From: Macrocystis pyrifera
Lineage: Eukaryota; Sar; Phaeophyceae; Laminariales; Laminariaceae
DNA: 64,000 nucleotides
Assembly: GCA_031763025.1 (NCBI GenBank)
Contig: JASSKH010000007.1
Location: forward strand, 2,465,276 to 2,529,275
Reading direction: 5' to 3'
Below the pieces are notes generated by a model. It was not told the DNA's origin and ran no database searches. It saw only the letters and a program-made list of their open reading frames with translations. Below, in pieces: positions 46,262 through 58,070 of the stretch (the first letter of the stretch is position 1; every line of letters begins with the position of its first letter). The translations under genes and the position numbers were made by a program.

Positions 46262-46396
46262 TCAAAACATAAGCCGTGAAGTCTTGCTCTTCTTGGTAGA
46301 CGGGCTGTCCGTCTTTGACTTAGGAACACTCTCGGCGTCGCCAGAGGGCTTCTTGCGCGGTAGGGTTCCGTTGACCCACAGCGCCTCCATGACCGT
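46262..46396 (-). CDS. candidate last exon of a minus-strand gene, basic C-terminus
   Basis: This is a 44-codon phase-0 exon after a strong acceptor (ctgtaacttttccag), ending at TGA 46,262-46,264. It encodes TVMEALWVNGTLPRKKPSG and a Lys/Ser-rich tail (PSTKKSKTSRLMF) that resembles a nuclear localisation signal. The coding quality is good. The candidate exon at 47,610-47,663 is in matching phase. The protein is not recognised. Confidence 0.5.
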   Translation of the reverse strand, partial: TVMEALWVNGTLPRKKPSGDAESVPKSKTDSPSTKKSKTSRLMF

Positions 46397-47609
46397 CTGG
46401 AAAAGTTACAGTGAAACCCAAAGGGGTGGCAAGGAAAGGGGAAGGGAAGGGCATGCAAACAAGGGGGAGGGAGGGGTGGGGTAGGTGGGCACCAGGCACT
46501 GTCGCAGAGGTAGTTTAGTCCCAGTACGGGGGCGTGTTAACTGTATCTATTTCCCCCCCGGATGACTGAGATGACAATACTAATGCAGCGATACTACAGT
46601 AGTTTACCAAATTTACTGGATGCGGGACATCGGGCCACAGTAAACCACGGCCGTGTTGCTAGCATAGTAATACATTATGCATTGGTCCATAAAAAATACT
46701 TCACCCAGTGAGATGTATCCCTTTGACCGATTACCCCGGTACTCGCGAGTAATACCCGTCTCCCAAATAACTTTCACGGATAAAAGTAGCACTTGGCACG
46801 TTTTTTTTTTTTTATCCTCCGGCGGATTGGTAATCATAAGCTCAAGCTCACCATACTTTCAAGTTCAAATTTTGTGTCGTGTCAATTTAACCCATAGCTC
46901 CCGTTGCGAAGCGCGTTTCGTTTGCCCCCCCGGTACTCGTGCACTCGCTGTTGGAGATGCTGCCGTCCGTCTTTTATGACGAGAAGACGTAAACGAGCTG
47001 TGACACGCAGCGTGGTCGTTGATTGTTCGGCTACTCAGACTTGCTCGGGGGGAAACAAATACGTCAGCTGCGAATTCGACTGAAGTAGTGATTGATACTC
47101 AATTTTGAAAAGTGCGCGACACGTCAGACGCGCACAACAATTGACGTTCGATAACCCTTTCGGCTTTTGGGGCCCCATGGCATCCACACTACCCCCCCCT
47201 CGCAAAGAGCACCACAAGAAATTTGTCCGTAAAAAAAACGAAAAGTAAGAAACTCGATACCGACGTTTGTATAGGGAACATGCTTCTCAAACGAATAATC
47301 TATAATAATAACTTTGAACCAATTGATCTGTTTCTGATCAGAGGGCCGGTACCGTATGCTACTATTAATACTGCTGTAGTCAGAACCAAAATAACGACTT
47401 TTTATTGAATCCTTACCAAGCATCCAAGCAAGTGTGCAAACCTGGCAAGATACAATCTGTGTCCCACCCTGTTATCCTCGCAGTAATCACCAGTCTGAAC
47501 AGGTGTCGCGCACCTACCCCAGCGACCCGAGCTGGTTGACGTCTTTGATATACCTGGTATCACTTTACACAATCGTCGTTTTTTTCTGTCGACATGTTGA
47601 CCCTCTCAC

Positions 47610-47663
47610 GTCCTTTTTCATGTCATACTCGTAGCACATATTGATAGCGTGCAGAGGGTTGCT
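47610..47663 (-). CDS. candidate internal exon of the same minus-strand gene
   Basis: A 54-base segment between a cgcttgcag acceptor and a GAC|GTGAGA donor, phase 0 to 0, encodes SNPLHAINMCYEYDMKKD. If real it joins directly to 46,396 across a 1.2-kb intron. No upstream exon was found before the copia fragment at 49 kb. Confidence 0.35.
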
Positions 47664-48414
47664 CTGCAAGCGGGGCCCAGTGACATCGGCTGGGTCTACT
47701 GCTTCACGTTGTCGCACATACACACAGTATGTATCACCACCATCGCCGAGACCTCGCCTCATAGATCACGGTTCAGGATACAAGCTGAGAGGAAAAGGGA
47801 GTAATCATTCAAGGACTACAGTAGGTCTTGGGACGCGACAGCCTTATCCACGGCTTGTTATTTCGCACCAAAGAGAAACTGCGCGTTCTAAGTCCAGCGT
47901 GCCAGCGTGAGCTATGGTGATTACTCAATCGTATAATACTCTCACCGGTACGACATGTGTCAAATTACGTACTACAGTAGGTACGTCAGTATATATTATG
48001 ATGTATAACAGTTGTTGTTGCACTTCCGGACGCACAAGGCAGACGCTACTACTACTACTGTATACAGCAGTGGGCTTGGTGCTCTAATGGCATACAACAA
48101 AGTCATGCATCACTGGCCTGCATCCTCAACGGCAAGCGTTAACGGCGTTCGTACAGGAGCAACATCCTACACACTTGTTGTGTTGTTGCTTAGTCCACAA
48201 AAATAATAAACAAAAATATTATTGTGCGCACACGTACACTCATCAGCCGAAAAATAAGCCACAAACTAAAACAATGAACGTACACAGCAGTTAGTTAGTA
48301 GCATGCGAGTCCACGCCTTCATACGTGGTGTTGTTTAAGGAGATGACGAGGGCCATGGAAATGGCGGAACTGGTCCACCTTCGGCCATGTTGTTCAGGTC
48401 ATATTTCCAGCGGA

Positions 48415-48475
48415 GCAGCTCGAAGCAATGGTCCGTGTGAAGGTGTTCCTACTGAGCGATAGAGGGTAACATATC
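48415..48475 (-). repeat. tRNA-promoter-like repeat, degenerate copy
   Basis: On the minus strand cgctcagtagg matches an A box, and gcttcgagctg lies at about B-box spacing. The flanking tcgatcgattaccctgcccaggg is shared with the copy at 48.65-48.75 kb. Confidence 0.35.
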
Positions 48476-48639
48476 GATCGATTACCCTGCCCAGGGTAAT
48501 CCTTAAAACACTCCCCCCCCCTCTGAACGGCGGGATCTTTGGGGCGTCAGAACCGTATACGTCTGTACGCTGACCTACCCTGTTCGTTCCAGGGAGACGT
48601 GTTTTTTTTCTAGGCACGCGCAAGCGTTTCTGTAAAAGA

Positions 48640-48715
48640 AACGTTCGAAGTGAGGTCCGAACCCGTGACCTGGACGACGTCAAATGTGACGGTGTTACCT
48701 ACTGAGCCATACATA
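48640..48715 (-). ncRNA. tRNA-like sequence, probably a degenerate tRNA or SINE head
   Basis: On the minus strand tggctcagtagg (A box) and gggttcggacct (B box) are 33 bases apart, the normal tRNA spacing. The T-stem and D-stem pair poorly and no clean acceptor stem forms, so an intact tRNA is unlikely. Confidence 0.35.
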
Positions 48716-49133
48716 GGGGGGGTAAAAGATTGATCGATTACCCAGCCCAGCGTAGTCCTTATAGCATCCGGGGACAGGGAACAGCATATATATTCTAGGG
48801 AAAATAGCGGCCCTCCCGCCCCCACGGCGGGAGGGCCACATGAGGCAAGTTGAAGTATTTCATGTTACCATACATATTGCATATATCATGGTATGTGGAG
48901 GAGAGGGTTACGTAGATACCGTCCATCTCCGATGACAAATGCCAACCATGAAGATACGTTAACCAACGTCCGGTCTATGAGATCCGCCATCACTGATGGA
49001 CCTTCATAGTGGTTGACGTTCGGGCCATGAAGTCCGAACGCGCCAGGGAGAAAAGGGTTCTTCGAAGAAGGACCCGCACTCTTACATTTTCAAATAATCT
49101 ATAAGTTCTCTCCTTGAGAGACGCGAGGGAAGC

Positions 49134-51056
49134 TTGTGGAGGCACCTCCTTGCCACATATCACGAAAGAAAAATGCACGTCAAGGCCTCGGCCAACCCCG
49201 TCCAAGACGAAGACAAAAGGCCGATGTTCGGTGCGACAGTGCCGAAACTTAGTGAGCCAGCACCGTCGTCAGCGAATCTCCCGGAAGAATGCCTTCCCCC
49301 TGCCCCCCCCGCCTTCCGCGCGGCGATTGCTGCTGCCGTGCTCGTCCCCGGCATTAGACGTTTCAAGGAGGTGGACATTAACGTATTTCACGTGTGCAAC
49401 GCCCACGCCCACGAGGGCCTTTTGCGCGAGACGGCCGAGCAGCAACGCGTCAAGCTCACCGGTACCCTGGTCACTTTCAGTGGATGTGTACAGGCGAAGG
49501 GCAGGCATGCGTCTATACCTACGACTACATCGTCTCGGAAGGCACTCCCCCTGCAGCGCGTTTTTGTTGACCTTGCGGGCCCCAGGAAAATCGCGTCTGC
49601 TGGGGGGGCTCTGTACCTGATCCTGTTCAAGGATGACGCGACACGCATGGGATGGCTGTACTCCCTCAAGAGCAAGAGCGCCGCCGACGTGACCGCGGCG
49701 ACCCGGAAATTCCTGGCTGACGTCGGCAGAGTTGTCGAGTGTTTCCGGACGGACAACGGCACAGAGTTCGTGGACGCACTCTTCGCGAGCTTTTGCGCCA
49801 ATGAGAAAATCCGACACGAGCACACTGGGGTCGACGCACCGAAACACAACGATGTGGTCGAGCGTGGGCTCGGCCTCATCCAGGAAGGCGGCATGGCCGT
49901 TTGCCTTGAGACCCCCCGGCTGTTCCCCGGGCAGCTCCCGACCCTGGACCGCTACTGGGTGGAAGCAGCCATCCCTACATGGACGACGGCGAACGCCCAT
50001 TTCAAATCGTCAAACGAGGCAATTTTTGGGACACTGCCGCCGCCCAACACCCTCGCCTTCATGCAGCCCGGATTCCACCGCATCCACCGCACCCACAAGT
50101 CTGACCCCAAGGTCGAGCGGTGGTTTTACCTCAACAGGGGGATAAACCATCCGCGCGACTGCGTCAAGGTGGTCACGGCATGCGGGCGTGCGAGCAACTC
50201 GCGGGACGTCACCTGGGAGGTGGAACGCAAGCCGATCATCGAGGCTGTGCCTCAGGCGAGGAAGGACTCAGTGGAGGAACCGTAGGAGGCTGATCTGCAC
50301 ATCAGGTATTTACCACCGGAGCTGGCGACTGTGTCACCGGGGATACCACCGATGATGTCACCGGCACCACCGGCGGTACCGCCGACGCCGGCGATGACGC
50401 CAGCGCCACCGGAGGTGCCGCCACCGCCGCCGCCGACGCCGGGGGTGCCGCCACCGCCGGGGGTGACGTCACCGTCATCCCCACCGGGGGGCGAGAACCA
50501 TCACGCCGAGGACGACGAGGGCCCCCGGGATAACGAGCTCTTTCAACTGGGCCGGACGCGCGCTAGGACACGGCCGATGATGACGGCGCCGCTTCAAGTG
50601 GGGATGCCGCCAGTGATGACGCCGGCGCCACCGGAGATGCCGCCGCCGAGGGTGATATCACCGTCATCCTCACCGGGGGCCGAGAACCCTCAGATCGAGG
50701 ACGACGAGGGTCCCCCGGACAACGAGCTTCTTCAACCGGGACGGACGCGCCCGAGGACGAGGGCGTACCACCAGGCGTCTACTGGTGCATCGCGGCCAGC
50801 TGACCACGCACTTTTCAACCAGCGCCCGCCCAACCAGCCCGCCCATGCTCTGCCAACATGTGACGCGGGACAACTCTCGGAGCCCGCGACCAACCAGGAG
50901 GCGATGCTTTCGCCATACCATGCGAACTGGTCCCATGCAATGGAGACGGAGATTACCGGACTCGAGGGAGCTGCGACCTTCGGGCTTCGAAAGAGCAGCG
51001 AAAGAGCAACGGAGCACCTTATCCGAATTTATTTTCACCCCTTGGAACACGCATGA
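49134..51056 (+). pseudogene. second copia family: pre-integrase and integrase, hinge, start of RT
   Basis: One frame runs from 49,134 to 51,056, broken only by TAG at 50,283-50,285. It holds the pre-integrase zinc region (VFHVCNAHAHEGLLRETAEQ, but SGC where CxxC is expected), and an integrase core with all three catalytic residues visible: D in VFVDLAGP, D in FRTDNGTEF and E in DVVERGLGL. A proline-rich hinge of two related blocks (50,331-50,780) follows, then the first RT residues (HANWSHAMETEITGLEG). Gag and protease are absent upstream. The RT stops making sense at about 50,980, where the CCATGG array begins soon after. This is a different, diverged lineage from the element at 58.7 kb. 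Confidence 0.88.
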
Positions 51057-54000
51057 TGGCTCAGCGCCATGCACCCACCATGGGCTCACCATGGACCCAC
51101 CGTGGCCCACTATAGACCCACCATGGACCCACCATGGACCCACCATGGGCCGACCATGGGCCAACCATGGGGCCACCATTAGGCCACCATGGAGGCACCA
51201 CGAAGACGCCGTGGGCCCACTATGGACCCACCATGGGCCCACCAAGCAGACACCAAGGAGACACCACGGCACCTCCAGGGGGGCGCCATGTAGATGCCAC
51301 GGAGACACCATGGCGCCTCCATGGAGATACCATCGGGGCGCGATGGAAACATAATGGGGACACCATATAGACGCCATGAATCTATCCGAGAAACTATGGG
51401 GGCACCATGGGGGCGTCATGGAGACGCCATGAGGACACCATGGAGACACGACGTAGACACCATGGAGACGCCATGGGTCTAATCCAGACGCCATGGAGTC
51501 ACCACGGAGGCACCATGGGGGCGCCATGGGAACGCCATGGACCTACCCGAGATACCATGGAGGCACCATGCGGGCGCCATGGAGGTGCTATGAAAACGCC
51601 ATGGGGCTATCATGAAGACGCCATGTACCTGCACGAGACACCATTGAAGCATCATGGGGGCGCCATGGAGACCTCAGGGAGCTATCTGAGAGACAATGAA
51701 GGCACCATGGGAGCGCCATGGAAACGCCATGGGGGTACAACGGGGACGCCACGGACCTACCCGAGACACATGGAGATATCATGGGAGCACCATGGGGACA
51801 CCATGGGGGTACCATGGAGACGCCATGGACCTACCCGACATATCATGGAGGCAGCATAGGGGGGGCATGAAGACACCAAGGAGACGCCATGGAAACGCCA
51901 TGGGGGTACCATGGAGACGCCATGGACCTACCCCGAGACATCATGGAGGCACCATGGGGGCGCCATGGAAACTCTATGGGGACACCATGGCGACGCCATG
52001 GACTCACTCGAGATACCACGAAGGCGCCATGGAGACGCCATGGCCTTACTCGAGACATCATGGGGGCACCACGGAGACGCCATAGAATCGCCATGGACCT
52101 ATCTGTAACAACATGGAGGCACCATGGGGGCGTCATGGAGACGCCATGGAGGCGTGATGCAGGTACCGTGGAGGTGCTATGTAAACGCCATTGCGGTAGC
52201 ATGGAGACGCCATATACCTACTCGAAACACTATAGAGGCATAGTGGTGCCATGGCGACACCATAGGGGCGCCATGGAAACGCCATAGACCTACCATAGAG
52301 ACCATAGAGCACCATGGGGGCGCCATGGAGACGCCTTGGAAACGCCATGAGGGTACCACATGGAAACGCCATGGACCTCCCCGAGACACCACGGAGGGAC
52401 CATGGGGGCGCCATGGAAATGCCATGGGGGTACCATGGGGACGCCCATGGACCTACCCGAAACACCATGGAGGCACCATGGGGGCGCCACGGAGACACCA
52501 CGAGGGCGCCATGGACACGACATGGACCTACCCGAGAGACTATGGGGGCACCATGGAGAAGCCATGGACCTACTCGAGCCATCATGGGGGCACCATGGAG
52601 ACGCCATCATTATACCCGAAACACCATTAAGGCACCATGGGGGCCGCCATGGAGATGCCATGATGGCGCCATGGAAACGCCATAGACTTACCACAGACAC
52701 CTTGGAGGTACCAGGGGCGTCGTAGAGACGCCATGGGGGTGTAATGGAGACGCCATGGGGGCGCCATGGGAACGCCGTGGGAGTACCTCGGAGACCCCAT
52801 GGACCTACCCGAGACACTGTAGAGGCATGGCGGCGCTATGTCGACACCATGGGGGCGCCATGAAGACACCATGGACCTACGCGAGAGACTATGGAAGCAC
52901 CATGAGGGCGCCATGGAAACGCTATAGAGGCACCATGAGCCCGCCGTGGACTACTCGAGACACCATCGGGACACCATGGAGAAACGGTGGGGGTGCCCTG
53001 GAGACACCACGGCGGCACCATGAAGGCGCCATGGACCTACCCGAGACACAACGAAGGCACCATGGGGACGCCATGGAAACGGTATGGGGGTACCGTAGTG
53101 ACGCCATGGACCTACCCCAGACACCATGGAAGCACCATGTTGGCCCATGGAGACGCCATAGACCTACTCGAGAGATCATAAAGGCACCATGTGGGCGCCA
53201 TGGAGACGCCATGGAAATACCGTAAGGGTACCATGGCGACGCCATGGACCTACCCGAGACACCATGAACGCACTATGGAGACACCATGGGAGTGCCATGG
53301 AAACACCACGGCGGCATCACGGAGACGCCATTGACCCACTCGAGGCACCATCGAGGAACCATGGGGGCACCACGGAGACATCGCCATGGAGACGCCATGC
53401 CGGTACCATGGAGACGCCATAGACCTATCCGAGACTCTATGGAGGCACCATGGAGATGCCATGGAGACACCATGAGGGCACCATGCAGACGACCCGAGAG
53501 ACCAAGGGGGCGCCATAGAGACGGCATGGACTTACTCGAGACACCATGGGGGCACTATGGAGACGCCATAGACCTACTCGAGACACAATTCATGGCCTCA
53601 TGGTGTCTCCATGGCGCGCCTATGGTGAGCCCGATGCACCATGGTATCTCTATGACGCCCCCTTGGTGTCTCCATGGCGTGCCCATGTTTTCTCCATGGG
53701 GAGTCCAAAGCTCCATAGTGTTTTCATGACGTGCCCATGGGATGTCCATGTTGGCTCCAATGCGCTATGGTGGGTCCATGTCGTGTCCATGGCGGCCCCA
53801 TGATGCCTCCATGGTGGGTCCAAAGTCCTATGGTGTCTCTATGGCGCCCCCATGGCGTCTCCATGGTGTGTGTGCCCGGAGCACCATGGTGTGGCTATGG
53901 TGTCTCCATGGCGTGCCCATGACGTACCCATGGTGGGTCCAATGCACCATGGTGTGTTCATGGCGCCCCCGTGGTATATCCATGGCGTGCCCATGCCTAT

Positions 54001-55350
54001 GGCGTCCCCATGGCGCCTTCGTGGTGCGACCGAAGCACCATGGTGTCTCCATGGCGTGCTTGTGACGTACCTGGACCCAAGGCACCATGGTGTCTATATA
54101 GCGCCCCCATGGCACCTCCATGGTGTGCCCGGAGCACCATGTTGTAGGCATGGTGTCATCGTGACGTACCCATGATGACCCCAACGCACGATGGTGTCTC
54201 TATGGCGCCCCGGCCGTGTTTCCGTAGCGTGCCCATGGTGCCGTCGTTGTGGGTCCAAAGCACCATGGTGTCTCCACGACGTACCCATGGCGCCTCCAAG
54301 GTAGGCCCGAAGCACCATCGTGTGGCGATGGTGTCTCTATGGTGTGCATTGCTGTCGCCATGGTGGGCCCGAAGCACCATCATGTGGCCATGGTGTTTCG
54401 ATGGCGTGCCTAAGACGTACGCATGGTGGGCCCGAGGCACCGTAAAATCTCCATGGCCTCCTCGTGGTGTCTACATTGATGCCCCATAGCCCCTCCATGG
54501 CGTGCCCGGAGCACCAGGATGTGGCCATGGTGTCTCCGTGGAGTGCCATTGAATTACCGATGGTGGGCCCGATGCACCATGGTGTCTCCATGGTGCCCCC
54601 ATAGTGTCTCCATGGCGTGCCCATGATACCTCCACGGTCCAGAGCGACATGGTGTCTCCATGGCGTGCCCATGGCGCCTCTATGGTGGGCCGGAAGCATC
54701 GTGGTATGGTGGTGGTGTTTCCATTGCGTGCACTGGTGTCTCCATAGTGTCTCCATGGCGTATCCATGGCGCCTCCATGGTGGGCCCGAAGCACCGTAGT
54801 GTGATGGTGGTGTCCCCATGGCGACTCCATGGTGTCTCCATGGTGGGCCCGATGCTTCCATGGTATCTTCATGGTGTCTCCATGGCGTACCAACGATGGG
54901 CCCGAGGCACCATGGTGTCTCCATGGCTCCCCCATGGCACCTCCATGGTAGGCCCGAAGCACCATGGCGTGCCCATGAAGCCTCCCCGGTGGACCCGATA
55001 ATGGTGTCTCTAGGGCGCCCCCATGGTGCCTCCTGCTGGACCCGATGTACCATGGTGTCTCCATGGTGCCCCCCATTGCGCTTCCGTGGTGTGGCCGTGG
55101 TGTCCTCATGGAGTGTCTATGGGTGCACCATGGTGGCTTCATGGTGGCTCCATGGGGTCGCCATATTGACGCCATGGTGGCTCCAGCTCTCCATGGTGTG
55201 TCCATGGAGCCTCCATAGTGAGTCCATGAATGCACCATGGTGGGTCTATGACGTCTCCATGGCGCCCCCATGCCGTGGCGTCTCCATTGTGCTACCATGG
55301 TGTCGCTATGGTATCTCCATGGCGTATTCAGGTGTGTCCATGGCGTTTCC
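51057..55350. repeat. 4.3-kb CCATGG minisatellite with orientation switch
   Basis: The core is an 11-bp step, atggNNNcNcc, carrying the palindrome ccatgg, punctuated by a longer acctacccgagacacc spacer that gives higher-order units. From 51,057 to about 53,590 the array reads gacgccatggagacgccatgg; from about 53,590 on it reads the complementary sense (tggtgtctccatggcgtgcccatgg). All open frames across it, on both strands, are artefacts of the repeat. Confidence 0.95.
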
Positions 55351-56880
55351 ATAGTGGCTATCGTAGCACATGTTGAAGGGATAACGTACATGGTCAAATA
55401 AACGTTAACATTATGTTACCGTGTTAGCAACAACAATCCGTAGCGAGTAACGTTCTGTTAGTGCGTCAATGGATATTTTACTTGCTACCGTAACACACTT
55501 TAGACGAATAACGTACACGACCAATTAAACCCTTACATAGCACTATGTTAGTGTGTTAGCGGAATCCCTAGTGACTATCGTGACACACGTTAGAGGGATA
55601 GCATATACAACATGGCCAATATAACGCTGACATCATGTTACCGTATCAGCCGCAGCAGCAGTCCGTATCGAGCAAAGTTATGTTAGGGTGTTGACGGAAG
55701 TTTTGCTACCATAACATACGTCAAACGGATAACGTAACAGGATCGATGAAACACTACAGTAGCATTATGTTGATGTGTTGGCTAGTATGCAATGTAATTA
55801 CTACCACAACTTAGCAGGTAACGTACATCCCCAATCTAATAGCAAGAATATGTCACTGCTGTATTAGATTACGTTCAAGATCGATAGCAACGTACTGGCG
55901 GGGTTTCCATTTTTTAGGCGTTCTTTTGCGGGGAACGCCCCTAAATATCCCCTGTTTGGGGGTTTCAAAAATATGGAGGCGCTTTTTACCGGAGATGCCA
56001 TGTTTCCCTCGCCTCCCGGAGATATGTTTGGACGTGTCACCGACGGGGATCTCGGCGAAATTGGATGATCGGACGTCTACGTTACGTTACTCCGCGACGC
56101 TGCTTTACCACTAACACAGGTAACACATTTATTTTTTTTAATATTAAATCACGGGAAGACCCAAAGGGTAACGCCGCAACAGTACGTTGGAACGACCTCG
56201 GCCCCAACGAGAACTACTGTAGTAAGACTATGTCCCGGATCAAATATGACAACACAGTAACGGAATGTTAAAATCAGATATTTACTGACAGTAGCACCGC
56301 AACATAAAATGTTGGAGAGACCTTCGCGTTTAGGCTAACATCTCAACACAATGTTACGTATCGACCGGGTAAGAATGTAACGCTACGGTATCCGACCCCA
56401 AGGAGGTCAGACGGGGGGTCCGAATAACGTAGTGTTAGTAATGCTGGTCACTACGTCATGTTATGTTAGTATTAATAGTGTGTTATTCAGAACAGAATGT
56501 TGGGTGTTACTACTCGTAGTGCTATTCAACATAGTATCGTAAATATTGGGGTGTTACGCGTAACACTCTTCTCAAGGGCAACACAGTGTTGGTGTCATTT
56601 GTCTAACGCTGCTTAGATAGTAACATTATGCCATCATGTTCGTAAATCTGCGGATATCGATCTGGGTGTGTTAGAGTAATAACGTACGTGTATGGTCAAA
56701 TCCTAACACCGTGTGACAGTGTTAATACAAGCACGGATCATGGCGCAACAAAATGCTACTGTACCAGAGCTGGATAAGATCGAGCAGAAACATAACGTCA
56801 AGGCGTGTGCACGTTCGAGGGTTTCAGTTAACACTCTGTTACCGCGTTACCGTGGTTGCTCCTCCAGTGCTAACACTATG
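55350..56880. repeat. degenerate TAAC/GTTAG-rich tandem array
   Basis: Units of about 110-120 bp at the left end share taccgtaacacacgttaga, ggataacgtacacgaccaa and ttatgttagtgtgttagc. Toward 56.8 kb the units become unrecognisable but keep the words taacatta, tgttag and gtgttac. Confidence 0.75.
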
Positions 56881-57925
56881 TTAGCACGTGGCCACGTCCC
56901 TACGTTAGGCCCCATGACAAAGATAAGCGTTATCCAAGTGTTGCCTTATCCGAGGTGTGTCGTGTTTGCAAAACAACAGTATTTCCATTTGGAGCTCGCG
57001 AAAACTCCCAATCCGCCATTTTTCGCCGAAACTGGGCGCGTTTCTTCGAGGCAAGACACACGCAATTGCCGTGTCGCGAAAATCACCAGAACGGCGATGC
57101 AGGGGGGGGCACGCCGAAGTTCCCAAGATTCGCCCCCCCACCTGCTATATGTGCGACAATATTTTACGTTTTTGCTGCATCTTGCCTTCGCTGCAAGCCA
57201 ACCACTCGCATCCTGCACTAAAGTCACAGCTGCAGCATCCCGACCGATGCATCCTCCAGCGCATCCCAACAAAACATACTTACCAGGTGTTGAGCACCAG
57301 CGCAAGATCAACGCCGTGCCCACGAATTTCTCAAAACAAGCCACCAACACTACGACAAAAACTGGGGTAAACGTCTATTAATAGTCTACCAATAGGTACA
57401 CGGTAAAAAATCAAGAGCCATACGACAGGATATGGATTTCGGGCTCGATAGACAGCATCTCTTGCAGAACAAACCCCACAACACGGCTAACCGTAGAACA
57501 TCACGGGCGACCGACGCAGAAGATGGGCCGTTCCCACTGCACGACAAACACAGGCGACCCAATGGGCCGGTCGGCCTACCGCAAGATCTATCTACTACCA
57601 ATCGCTCAGGGAACACTCCCACGCACACGCGCACACATACAAGAGGCTTCGCATCGACGCCTCATTGGGTAGACTCCGCACCCCGTCCGTGCACCGATTC
57701 TGAAATACACTGGCAGAAATCACACCACATTACCCAACCCATGAGGAATGCAGAGTGGTCCATGAATCAATCGGAAGTGTCACAGCAGAGTATCCGGACC
57801 ACCCTGCCGGAAACCGCACGGGGCTCCCGCCTTCCCGCGTCTTGTGTATTGCGTCCCTCGACGCAAGAAGCGGCACAGGGCCGTTTCCCGACATGTACGG
57901 ATATCACAGTAACTCTACCGCGTCG
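56880..57925. other. unassigned, some open frames
   Basis: The region 56,950-57,370 is open on both strands. One plus frame begins CRVCKTTVFPFGAREN, but without a complete zinc-binding pattern. No splice pair or family was secured. The 259-codon plus frame at 57,432-58,211 overlaps a better minus-strand exon and is Arg/Ser/Thr-rich, so I treat it as chance. Confidence 0.35.
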
Positions 57926-58070
57926 TCAGCCGCACTTGCTGCGCCCCCGCCCAGCCTTCGTCCACAGAGAATACTCCTTGGGAAGATTCTTCAGGCGGCT
58001 TCTCGCAGCGTCGTTTTGGATGAGCTCGTGGCGGTCGAAGACCTCTCGAATGGCATCCAGAGGGCAGCCC
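57926..58070 (-). CDS. candidate last exon of a minus-strand gene, unknown protein
   Basis: This is 145 bases after a tcatcgcgacacag acceptor, entered in phase 2 and ending at TGA 57,926-57,928. It encodes LDAIREVFDRHELIQNDAAR, then SRLKNLPKEYSLWTKAG. This is well-formed, amphipathic and uses GC-ending codons like the transporter exons. Upstream exons should lie above 58,081, possibly removed or displaced by the copia insertion at 58,667. I do not recognise the family. Confidence 0.5.

Noticed and set aside
48640..48715. An intact tRNA gene
   Set aside because: The A and B boxes fit but the D- and T-stems do not pair well and there is no acceptor stem.
50785..55397. Long Met/Trp/His/Arg-rich frames on both strands
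   Set aside because: All derive from the CCATGG minisatellite; the 11-bp step rotates through all frames, so no coding claim is possible.
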